A stretch of DNA of 64,000 nt from Tethya wilhelma (lineage: Eukaryota > Porifera > Demospongiae > Tethyida > Tethyidae): NCBI GenBank assembly GCA_964030475.1, contig CAXIPT010000002.1:18706250-18770249 (forward strand), written 5' to 3'. Below, in pieces: positions 44,718-54,224 of this stretch (positions within the stretch are counted from its first letter, which is position 1; the number at the start of each line of letters is the position of its first letter). The notes beneath the pieces are model-generated. The model was not told where the DNA came from, did not search any database, and saw nothing but the letters and a program-made list of their open reading frames with translations. Both the position numbers and the translations under genes were made by a program.

Positions 44718-44905
44718 AATAGTACAACTCTTGCACAAGAAAAACACCAGCTCATAAAATACTATCAAGACCTCACAACTCTACACATCTACTTTCAATT
44801 TGAGCAGAAGTACACAATGCAATCAGATTCATACACACCTACACAACATACATGCACTACCATGCTTACATATTACACATTATTGTGTTAGGGCCACACA
44901 CAGTG

Positions 44906-44941
<36 letters not shown>

Positions 44942-45064
44942 AATGAAATACAAGGCCTTTCAAGTGTTGCATAAGGATGGGAAACACTTACAGTAGGACT
45001 CTAGGAGGGTACTCTTGCACAAGATCTGTAGACAGTACCTTGTACACATGAGGGCTGAACATAC

Positions 45065-46097
45065 CTGGGCATCTCACTCCTGCAAGGCTACATCCTATCC
45101 TTGGATGGGTTTGATCAGTTTGACCAGAGCCACAGCGGGGAAGTTCCACTTCATCTCCACTACAGCGGACATTAGTTAAGATGGCACTAAGATATCTGCC
45201 ATCTTCAAACGTAGTTTGTGGTTCTACAATAAACAGAAAAACAAACAATTTATAACAAAAGTGACACAGGATAAGCTAACACAAACCTGCGTCATCTGAC
45301 AAGAGTCCAAGCTGCCTACAAACCACTCTAGCATCATTCACATCCCAACTAGTGTTACAGATTCCTCTTCGAAGATTGGAAGGTGAACAGATCTCAACTC
45401 GTCCCTCTGTACTTGAATCACCATCAGTTCCTCCAACTAGTCTTACATTCTCAGGGTCACTGAAGCAAACTGGGTCTAGAGAGAGATAAGACACATTGTG
45501 AGGCAGATCATATTATCATATTCAAGATTTTACCTTGTACTATAGCTATACTTCTTACCTTGACATAAAATCACAACATTGTCGTTTGTACCACAGCCAC
45601 TGGTGTTAGTTATAGACTGTCGAGGACACTCTAGGAGACTGTCTTCAGTTCCAGTGCACATTGGACGTTCAATTTGCACACCAGGTCCATCACCAGTACC
45701 ATGGAAACCCTCACCATTGAATACTAGTGGAACAAGCTGTAGACCCATTTCTGCAATACAGTGATTACACAAAATTATTTCCTAAACTCACTGGTGGCAT
45801 AGTTTATACATATAGATACCTGAATGGCCCAGCTGTCTGCACACAACCAGCCCATCAACAGTGTCCCATCCAGAAGATGTACACACCTGTTTCCATTCTC
45901 CTCTATAACAAATCTCCAACCTACCCTCAAACTCATTAGGACCACCAACTAGTTGAACATCATCCTGGTCACATGGTTGACCTACAGAGTAAGAGTGAAT
46001 TCACTTAAGTATATAACTGAGTTGAGTGTCATAACGTACATATGGTGGTCAGAAAATAAGTAGGCATCAAGAAGAGTAAAATCGCTTGGTTGCTCAT
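45065..46097 (-). CDS. SRCR receptor D: two SRCR domains, no membrane/tail exon found
   Basis: Exons in transcript order: 46040-46097, 45820-45981, 45559-45750, 45287-45475 and 45065-45223. Signal peptide (MSNQAILLFLMPTYFL), then two SRCR domains on two phase-1 exons each: GRLEICYRGEWKQVCTSSGW...VVCRQLGHSG, and GRVEICSPSNLRRGICNTSW...VVCRQLGLLS with CSGDEVELPRCG. Relatives B and C continue into a membrane exon and a tail exon, but none is visible in the next 2 kb, where the 583-bp duplication sits. If the last donor is not used, translation reads 24 more codons to a stop at 44988, giving a secreted protein. The SRCR 1 region also exists as a decayed copy at 47850-47975. Confidence 0.75.
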
Positions 46098-46113
46098 CGC
46101 GGATTCGTGGTAT

Positions 46114-46125
46114 TGCGCATGCGCA
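46114..46125. promoter_or_regulatory. NRF1-type palindrome upstream of receptor D
   Basis: TGCGCATGCGCA, the NRF1 consensus palindrome, lies 17 bases upstream of the start codon of SRCR receptor D. The same 12-mer occurs upstream of receptor E at 50470-50481. Confidence 0.45.
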
Positions 46126-46145
46126 AATGTGTACGGTTGTTTTTA

Positions 46146-46197
46146 GCCTCGTTCTCAGGCCTCTTAATTTTGGGCCTACCAGGCTGGGGACGAGGCT
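46146..46197. repeat. Short foldback repeat (CCTCGTTCTCAGG type)
   Basis: Arms GCCTCGTTCTCAGGCC and GGCTGGGGACGAGGC pair imperfectly. It belongs to the same group as 47715-47772 and 63370-63428. Confidence 0.55.
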
Positions 46198-46339
46198 ACG
46201 TTGAATTAGAATCTTTTCTGAGTAAAACATATTACACACCGAGACCCTGACAGGGTCAATATCATCAATATACTAATAAATCACAAGACAAAAAAAATAT
46301 TAATGTGAGATCAGTGAATTATCGAGAGTACTGTAGCTT

Positions 46340-46500
46340 AGCTGAACTAATCAAGTAATAGCTCCTTCTCACATGATTCATATGACTCTACTCTGTGTAA
46401 GAATCACGAAGTTTAATTTGGATTCAGCATTGAAGTCTCTCATGATCATATTCTCATAATCAGCAATATCATAATATGCTGAATCCGTACACATTCCCTG
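46340..46500 (-). pseudogene. Decayed SRCR-receptor tail exon fragment (relic 2)
   Basis: The minus strand resembles the start of the receptor E tail exon (the DYENV/DFNAE region) and its end, with the middle missing and frameshifts. It is short and degraded. Confidence 0.45.
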
Positions 46501-46681
46501 GTTTGTTATGGATAACGTGTAATGACCACCCATTCATGTAGCTATTCCACTTGCCATGTATATTATTGTCAACTTTAAACTTTTTGAAGAATTAAGTATC
46601 AGTTGCTCCTTCCTGCAGACAAGACAAAAAAAAGAAAAGAAAAAAGAAAAATGAGACCAGTAAAATTAATTAGCCACATTT

Positions 46682-46935
46682 ATCAAATAACAGTTTCGTA
46701 TGATTCATTTTGAGTACGTGTCATTTTTTCCAGGTACAATTCCATAAGACATATTCTGTGTAAAGGCAACATCAAATTTTCATTGTGATTACTTTGAAGT
46801 TCTTGTCTAACAGTTTCATCTGGTAGGTCATAGATGGGTTCTGCATTGAAGTCTATCATATTCTCATAATCAGCTATATAACATTAATTTTGGAATTTGT
46901 ATATATTTTCTTATTACTGAGAACTGGTGCATAAA
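46682..46935 (-). pseudogene. Decayed SRCR-receptor tail exon (relic 3)
   Basis: Clear homology on the minus strand to receptor E bases 49030-49272. It includes the stretch for YDLPDET, the LQS.. region, the SYGI segment and the sequence upstream of DYEN. Small deletions break the frame. It ends next to the RNPC3 relic at 46944. Confidence 0.75.
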
Positions 46936-46943
46936 ATAATTGT

Positions 46944-47337
46944 TATGTGTTTGGACGATAATTATGTGAACTGGTCATGTAGCCAATCTGGGCGATAAAT
47001 GGTCGTCAAACACAAAAGCCCAACTCTACTCATGTGTACGTACATCCACATCTAATTCTAACGATCTTTACCATACATTACAATCCTCGCCTCACAACAT
47101 GCACACACACTCAACAGGTTTGATGTTTTGACTAATGACCTCAGGAAGAATGAAGGGGCAGGCATTCATTGGTCTCCCCAGTGAAGAGGCTGCTGTGTCA
47201 GCAGTGAAGGAGACAAATTGACACTTACTGCAAGGGAAACCTATGGTTGTGGTAAGCATAGAAGGTGTATACAAATGATGCCTGTAGTTTTGTTTGTGGG
47301 AACTATTTATTGTACACAGAAATTTGCTCGATCTTCT
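46944..47337 (+). pseudogene. Decayed copy of RNPC3 exons 11-13
   Basis: Closely similar to RNPC3 35345-35736 including both introns, in the same orientation. Exon 11 carries an insertion and a shifted frame. The exon 12 copy keeps GRMKGQAFIGLPSEEAA but has a stop where NGH is encoded (AATTGA), and its CGA became TGA near the start. The copied last exon lacks the RNPC3 ending. Introns were copied, so this is a DNA-level duplicate and not a retrocopy. Confidence 0.9.
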
Positions 47338-47714
47338 TGTATGTTGTAAATTGTCATAATATTATTCTCTCACTTGTATCAGTCCTGAATAATTATTATG
47401 ATCAGTATTGCATGTGCATTGCTATCATTGTTGTAAATAACTTATGGAAAAAGTATGAACTCTCAGCCACAACACACAAACACTATATTAGAGCTTACTA
47501 TAATATCAAAATTGTAGTACTTAGACCCTCATAATGTTGGTGCCCTCTATGATTGCAGCAATGCTTCAGATGTAAAACTTGCTAAAGGAACACATTATAG
47601 GCTTGCCAGGTTCAGGAGTCAGGTGTTCTAGTAATGACTGATTCACTAAGTTTCTTAATGATGGACTGAGGTTACAATGCCATACACTTTCAGCCACCAG
47701 GTACACAAAGTTAA

Positions 47715-47772
47715 CCTCGTTCCCAGGCTCTCCACCTACACATAAGGAAGGCGGGGGAGCCTGGGAACAAGG
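47715..47772. repeat. Short foldback repeat (CCTCGTTCCCAGG type)
   Basis: Left arm CCTCGTTCCCAGGCTC and right arm GAGCCTGGGAACAAGG are near-perfect inverted repeats with a loop of about 26 bases. Confidence 0.65.
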
Positions 47773-47849
47773 CTCACACAAAGCTATAATTGTTTATAAT
47801 AAATATAAATCAGACTAGTAGTTGTACCTAAATGGCAAGTTTATCTCAG

Positions 47850-47985
47850 ACTGTACACAATACACAATCAGAGCATCAATAGTGCCCCATCCAGAAGATT
47901 CAAACACCTGTCTCCATTATCCTACATAAAAAATCTCCCTGGAGCCTGGGTATGAAGATAAAAGGTTGACCTAGAGTAGACAACA
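47850..47985 (-). pseudogene. Decayed SRCR exon
   Basis: The minus strand resembles receptor D exon 45820-45981, including the segment for TSSGWDTVDGL and the acceptor region (GTCAACC). A deletion removes the middle and the frame is broken. It lies on the same side of the RNPC3 relic as live SRCR exons lie relative to RNPC3. Confidence 0.7.
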
Positions 47986-49016
47986 TGGCTAATTACTAAA
48001 ATATTTGGCATGAGTTGAGTCTCACATCAAAATCACTTAATTGCATGCTCATTGTTCAGGTATGTAAGAAGTGAAGTTTCTGTTTATAATATTATTGTTA
48101 GTTTATCACTGTTGAACATGCACACATCAGGCAACTATGTTTTCCAGACCATTTTCAGTTTGAGATGAATTCAATAGTGATTATATAGAGTTTGCCAGAT
48201 CTAGAGGTGCATGGAACTGTTTCTTATACTGTTTACAATAGTAGGATCGGTCACATATATACTAAGTCTATGGATGAGGTGGAGCCATTATGGTAAACAT
48301 ATGACTGTAGGACCTGCAGGAACATTAACAGTAAACAAGGATACAAAATTACATAAACTGGGATACAAAGGAAGATATAAACTAGGTTAACATTAAAGTT
48401 GCCTTAAAAATAACATTAAAAATTCAAAGACTGAAAGTACAAACTAAGATCTTCAAAAATATCCCTAGAGAAACTAGGTGGTTGATAGAAGCATATAATA
48501 TCTATGATAGAAGAGTTTCAAACAAAAATTAAAACATTTGAAGCTGACAAGAATATGCATAATATCTCAATGTTTATGTTTTCCAGACCATTATGTACAT
48601 TTGTTTTACAAGCCCAAGCCTAAGCTATCTGACATAAATATAATGTCATTACTATCATTGTGAATGCACAAAAAGCTGTAAAATTTAATTTTGTTGGGAA
48701 AATAATATTATCGCACACAACGGAAAGATTTTGATACTTAAAATTAGTTCTCAAAGTTATTTGTTTACATTAGTCAGTTGCAGCCAATATTGTAAAAGTT
48801 CAAAGATCACAATACAATATCTCATTCACAATTTAAAGCACTAGACTAGCAACATATGTTTCAGTACTGTGTATATATTACTTATTTTGCAATATATGTA
48901 TACTTTTTGTATGTGGTTACACAGAGAAGACAAAAAACTTAATGAAAAATGAGACCAGTACAATTAATTATTGAGCTAGAGTATAGCTATTAAACTTACT
49001 ACATTATTTTTTTATC
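47986..49016. other. AT-rich spacer, no gene recognised
   Basis: About 1 kb between the SRCR relic and the receptor E stop codon. It is strongly AT-rich with no convincing exon and probably includes the receptor E 3' UTR. Confidence 0.5.
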
Positions 49017-50311
49017 TTATCTAACAGTTGAAGTTCCATATTCATTTTGTGTAAGTGTCATATTTTTTCCAGGTATAATTCCATAAGAAGTATTCTGTGT
49101 AAAGACAACATCCTGAACATCAAATTCATTGTCATTACTTTGAAGTTCTTGTCTAGAAGTTTCATCTGGTAGGTCATAGATGGGTTCTGCATTGAAGTCT
49201 GTCACATTCTCATAATCAGCTACATTATATGTTGAATTTGTACATATTTTCTTATTACTGTGAACTGGTGTATGAATTACTAGAGGTTGTGCCTGGTTTG
49301 CTTTCTTCTTTTTCTTCTTCTTCTTCTTCTTGTACATGTACCATGAAAAGGATACAGTAAACATCAAAATAATCATAACTATGACCCCTCCAGCTGCTCC
49401 AGCTGCTGCATATATTATTGTTAGGTTCAAACCATTTGGAGGAACATCAGTTGCTCCTTCTGATATTGTTTGTTCTGTGTCTGTGGGTAAGTCTTTGGAG
49501 GGTGTCCTGGTACCACCGACACTGGAGGGGGTAGACACAATTGCATCTTGCTTTGTTGTTGAACTGTCTGTGTCTGGAGTAGTGAGTGAATCTACAGTTG
49601 GTGGTTCAAAATCAACTGATGCTATTTGCAGTAGAGTGCCACAACTAGATATCATAATGTTGAATTCAGGAACATTTTCACTCCTTTGACATGCAACTAC
49701 TGCAATGGTATTGTTGTTGCTCTGAGTACAGCTTACATTGCTACTTCTCAAAGTGATTAAGCACTGAGACACATTTGATTCTGAGCCATCACACTGTGGC
49801 ACCACATTTGCAATACTTCCTTCTGTTGACCGTTGATTCATGTAGAGAGCTACTGCACCTATTTTGAGCATGTGAAAGAATTAGTGATTCATGATCCATA
49901 ACACAACCTTCTTCATGATTACAAATTTATTTACCATCTGCTCTATATCCAGCCTCCCTGCATGCTACCATTGCATCTTGTACTGTCCACTGGTCATCAC
50001 AAACGGTAGGTTTTATTACACTCCCGTTACAGAGCTCTACTCGTGCAATGAAGTAGTCTGGATTGCAAGTCTGTCCCAAATCCTCTAGTCTGACTTTATT
50101 AATGGTAGTGCAACCTGTGAACATTATTATTATTTGAAAGATAAAATTTAATGTACGGTACGTGGTAAACACCTTTGTAATGGTCAATGTACAACTGAAA
50201 CTCACTTTCGGCTTTATTTGCAGCTGAAACAACTTCGTGAGACAAACTAATTGCAAAGATACAGCACGCAAACAGAATTGCCAAATCACAAAATGTCTTA
50301 TTCCTGCACAT
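49017..50311 (-). CDS. SRCR receptor E: receptor A-like ectodomain with B/C-type tail
   Basis: Type I membrane protein of 375 residues. Exons in transcript order: 50206-50311, 49935-50114 and 49017-49858, the same three-exon design as receptor A. Signal peptide (FCDLAILFACCIFAISL). The SRCR exon differs from that of A at only 7 of about 60 positions (RVELCNGS, PTVCDDQWTVQDAMVACREAGY). The stalk is nearly the same. Identity to A ends inside the membrane helix (AAAGAAGGVI...), and the tail is different: about ten lysines encoded by a TTC/TCT tract, then DYENVTDFNAEPIYDLPDE, TSYGII and NEYGTS, which resemble the B/C tails. Promoter candidate: an NRF1-type palindrome at 50470-50481. Confidence 0.87.
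49305..49332. repeat. In-frame (TTC)n tract
   Basis: Trinucleotide tract in the receptor E tail exon. On the coding strand it encodes a run of about ten lysines directly after the membrane helix. Confidence 0.85.
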
Positions 50312-50469
50312 ATTACTTTATTGTGAATATTACAGACCAGTCGATGCAATCTAGTTTCACTTGAAATTTTTTACAACTGATCTCGAGGTTCAGTTATTAC
50401 TTTAACTGTAGGGAATCTCCAAAAAAGGGCATACAATACCAAGCATGAGTCGTGATCTAGACGGTCCAT

Positions 50470-50481
50470 TGCGCATGCGCA
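50470..50481. promoter_or_regulatory. NRF1-type palindrome upstream of receptor E
   Basis: TGCGCATGCGCA, 159 bases upstream of the receptor E start codon. It is the same 12-mer found upstream of receptor D. Confidence 0.45.
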
Positions 50482-51024
50482 GCATGTATCTAGCATTGTT
50501 GTTGTCGTATAGTAATAATCATAACATGCTTCTACATGGTGATATCACACAACCATTTAATGTGGCTATGATATAATTAAATGGTCCCCCTCTGAAAATT
50601 CTAGTCCAGGCAATACTCATGTGTTTTGACTATAAATTGTGATACATGGCTCAGTTAACTATTCAAATGTTTTGTTTTATGTTATACTAATATAATAAAG
50701 TTCTGGTCAGTTTGGCTGCAGGATTGAGCCTCTGCACAGTCTGTATTTGTTATAGCATTGATGCAGTGATCAGTTTTCAATCATAGCAATTGTATATATC
50801 AATAATAATTGTACTGGAACCCCTATGCTTAGAAACTTGGAAAATCCAGCTTGCCTTTGACCCCTAATTATATAATCCCCTACATGCACAATCTATCATG
50901 AGTGTGCATGCGCAGCACGTATCCAGCATTGTTGTCCCAAAAATTAGCTTCACTATGTACTATAAATCATAACATGCTTCAACATAGATGATATCACACA
51001 ACCATTTAATGTGGCCATGATATG
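50470..51024. repeat. Diverged direct repeat pair upstream of receptor E
   Basis: 50470-50575 and 50905-51024 share GCATGCGCAGCA, CAGCATTGTTGT/TAGCATTGTTGT, ATCATAACATGCTTC and a long ATATCACACAACCATTTAAT block. The first copy keeps the perfect NRF1 palindrome and the second has lost one half. Confidence 0.8.
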
Positions 51025-51031
51025 GCTAAGG

Positions 51032-53898
51032 CTAAGTGTGTTGTTTCCACACAAGTTGAAAGACTGCCTGCAAAGAGAGGTGGTCAGAGGAGAGGAACTT
51101 ATGAGGTTGAGGTCCCAGATCGAGCAGGGTGTGTGTGCTTGGCAGCACCTTCCTCGTCAACAGATGAAAACCACCATCTCCTGGTGGAGTTGCCACTGGA
51201 GTATAGAAGATATAGTCCACAGTCTCAAAGGCAGATTGGTGGTAGGTTGTCACAGTCGAAGGCACGGAAGACGGCAAGTGTGGATAGGCAGACTTAAAGT
51301 TGAACGGATGAGTGAGCACTCCCGGTTTGAGTTTATGGTTCTTTGTATCTTTACTCGTACTACTTTCTGCACTTGCTGAGGACTCTATAGAGTTCTCCAC
51401 AGCCATCTTGATATCAGACGTCAGTTGTTCACTGTTTGTTTGTTCTTCCATGGAAGACGATTGGCCATCAAGGGAACTTCTAAAGTCTACAGCAGCTGGG
51501 GAACGTGACATGCCACTGTGAGTTGCCCCTCTAGCTCTGGCCCCTCGGGCACTTCGTGTCCTGTAGGAAGGCCTTTGTACTTGTTGGAATTCTTCATTTA
51601 GCTGAGCCACAAAGTCTGTTCCATTCAAAGTAGATCCATGCTGACTACTAGTGCTGGAAGCAGCATCGTCTAAAGTCATCTTGTCACTGCCTCCCTCTGA
51701 CAATGTAGAGCCATCACTTTTAGTTTGTACTTGTACACATGAAGACTGAGATGTACTGCTTTCTTTTACTTCATCTTTCAAACTGTTACTAGCAAGAGAG
51801 GAGGAAGCTTTGGTTGACTCTGAAACATCCACCTCTTTTATGCCATGAGCCTGATCATTAGTGTACATACAGTTTGGACCAATGTTGAGATGCTCTGGGA
51901 TCAGGGGTACTGGTATCACTCGTGACTTCCTGTACTCATCAAAGTAACCAGCGATCATGGCGGCCGAGAGTTTGGAGTAATCTAGACTGGATGTGGCAAT
52001 GAAGTCCACAAAGGGACTGTTTGGGGTGCTGTTGAAATCACCACACAGAATCACTGGAAACAACTGTTTCTTTCCTAAAGTTTTTTAAAAAGTATTATTA
52101 TGTGTTCACAATCATTGGTAATATTATTGTATGACTATCGATGTGCTATATGTGACATACCAGGTACAGTAGCCATTTTGTGCACTTCAGCTAGTAGGCA
52201 GCTCATCTGAGCCAACTTGACCTCCCCGGCCTTGGGGTTGTAGAGGAGGTGAGTCGTAGCAACACAAAACATGCCCACATCGCTACAAAACCAGGCAACA
52301 AAACATTCAATTTTGACATCCACACGCAGATAAGTAAAACACAAGACTCCAAACAGGTACACACACAAACACCTACTCTGTCTCCATGGGACAAAACTTG
52401 GCAACAATTCCAACATTGTCTCTGTTGAGGACTTTAGCATTCTTCCGAAACGTCAAACCAGTCCACTCAACAAGCTTTAGATGACTCTTGCGATAGAATA
52501 TAGCACAGCCATCATTGTTGGAACCAGTGCGGCATTGATACAGGCCAGCATAATCTAAAGTGAGTACATGTACGTTATTAAGTGGATTGTGATGCAGACC
52601 ATTTATGAACACCTTTGGAGATCATCTTACCATGTTGTGCAAGCTCAGGCACAAACCAACTCTCATAATGGTCTTGTTGGACCTCTTGCAAACACAATAT
52701 CTATTATCAGTCATGTGAAAAAGGTTATACATCTCTCCTTGTGTACACATAATAATGCACAAAGAACACCTCAGTAATTCTTACATCAGCCTTGGATCCT
52801 CTAAGATCGGCAAACAGGTTGATCTTCCGGTAGTCCCAGCTCAACACATCAGGCTCATGGGAGTCGTAGAGATACATGTTCTTGTGGATGAGATCCTGGG
52901 CCAGCAGGTTGTAAGAGAGAATGGAAATGGTCGTTGAACACTGATCGGAAGCATCGAGCTTCTTGTTCACATCCACCATTGGTCGGAGAGGGGCGTGCAA
53001 CCTTCCAAGACTGAATGGTAAATGTGTAGATACAGAACCAACTATAAACATTTAATTGGCTTTTGACTGACTTAGTGCATTCTTTACCCAATAAGTCATG
53101 AATCTCTTAATGCAACTAGCACTTGTATTGCTAAACCTTTCTTACTTTTGAAAGAGAGGTGAAGCTCTGCAATGGTTTGATCTCATACGAACATCCTGTT
53201 GGAAACTCTCTCTGGAGTCATCCATTCTGTCAAAGAGATGAAAGCCTCGATCGTTTCTCATCACTTCAGAGTCACCCTGCCTTGGTCGTTTGGAGTGGCC
53301 ACCCCCTTCATGTTCGTTAGACCCAGAGAACAGGTCATAAGATGAATGCCTCTTGCTTTCTTCTGCTTCACCAAATGGTTCATGAATACCAAAGTTTCTC
53401 CTGTGGTCCATCGGCCCCCTATGGGGGTCAAAGAATGAATTGTTACGATGATGGGGGTCATAACTGGAATGAGGAGGTGGTTCCATCCAAGGGGTCGGAG
53501 GTCCCATTCCGGGACCGGGTGGTGGATGCGGGGGAAACCTGGCCATCCAATGGGAGTCCGGCGGACCAAAGTCGGGATGAGGAGGAGGGGGAGGGAAGGG
53601 CACGGGTGACCTGTGTGGACCAGTGGAGGTTTGTCACAGATGAAAGATGAAAGACTTACAGAGGATAATGCATGCAATTAATGTATACACATACGCATAA
53701 GTCAAGTATTGAGCACAAGGCTAAGATTACTCACCATTCAGGGTACTGTGGGTGGTGCTGAGGTGAAGGGGGGAATCCACCAGAGCCAGGGTGGAGGTGG
53801 TAGCGACCCGGGTGGGAGTAGCCATGGTTTCTACCTTGATGTCCTTGGTTACTTCGTTGGTGAGGTCTTCTAAAATTGTGACGCTGAGAACTGGACAT
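51032..53898 (-). CDS. ANGEL2: ANGEL-type 2',3'-cyclic phosphatase / EEP-fold nuclease-like protein
   Basis: Member of the CCR4/nocturnin/ANGEL branch of the endonuclease-exonuclease-phosphatase fold. Human ANGEL2 removes 2',3'-cyclic phosphates from RNA ends. Modelled at 755 residues; exons in transcript order: 53735-53898, 53146-53610, 52785-53010, 52631-52700, 52377-52554, 52161-52282 and 51032-52074. The start MSSSQRHNF is chosen because the longer frame to 54069 would eat into the divergent promoter; both are possible. The N-terminal about 210 residues are Pro/His/Gly-rich. Catalytic landmarks follow: ILSYNLLAQDL, LCLQEVQQDHY (Mg-binding Glu), GCAIFYRKS, LNRDNVG, ATTHLLYNPKAGEVKLAQ, VILCGDFNSTPNSP, FETVDYIFY and SSDHLSLQAVF. 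A Ser-rich insert of about 150 residues, absent from vertebrate members, sits between NCMYTNDQ and the VDYIFY motif. ANGEL1 versus ANGEL2 is not certain. Confidence 0.9.
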
Positions 53899-54224
53899 CT
53901 TGTCAAGATACGTTTCAACAAGCTTATTATTAGGGGTGGTTGCTATTCTTAATATTAAATTCCTGATCTGGATTAAGGATGATAGTGATTCTTCAATATT
54001 TTCATAAGATTTGGTGTCAGTATGGATGTCACAATCAAGGCAAAATTTGAATAGCTCACCACATACCAAGCGTAATAAATCCTAGCTATCCCGACGAACA
54101 CCCGACCAACTCAGAGGAAAGGTCACCTGTCGAAAGGTGGGCACTAATTGGAAATGATGGGCGCTAATTGGAACTAAGCCAGTGCAGAGTCTTTGTGCTC
54201 GTTCTGATCTGACTTTTGTGAAGG
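53899..54224. promoter_or_regulatory. Divergent promoter region (ANGEL / CLP1)
   Basis: The 326 bases between the chosen start codons separate two genes transcribed away from each other. No TATA box stands out. A near-repeat of the GGGCACTAATTGGAA and GGGCGCTAATTGGAA type occurs at about 54138-54174, which could be paired factor sites. Confidence 0.5.

Larger units (their letters stand above)
43870..45034. repeat. 583-bp perfect tandem duplication
   Basis: Bases 43870-44451 recur at 44453-45034 with a constant offset of 583 and no difference that I can see, even in the length of the internal CA microsatellite. The unit contains one copy of the iterated-motif repeat. The second copy ends 30 bases beyond the last SRCR exon of receptor D. 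It is either very recent or an assembly duplication. Confidence 0.9.
50312..51031. other. Spacer between ANGEL 3' end and receptor E promoter
   Basis: No exon seen. It contains an intact NRF1-type palindrome and a diverged direct repeat of about 105-120 bases (50470-50575 and 50905-51024). Confidence 0.6.

Noticed and set aside
53899..54069. Longer ANGEL start (MVCGELFKF...)
   Set aside because: The extra residues show no family similarity and extend into the divergent promoter; noted as an alternative only.
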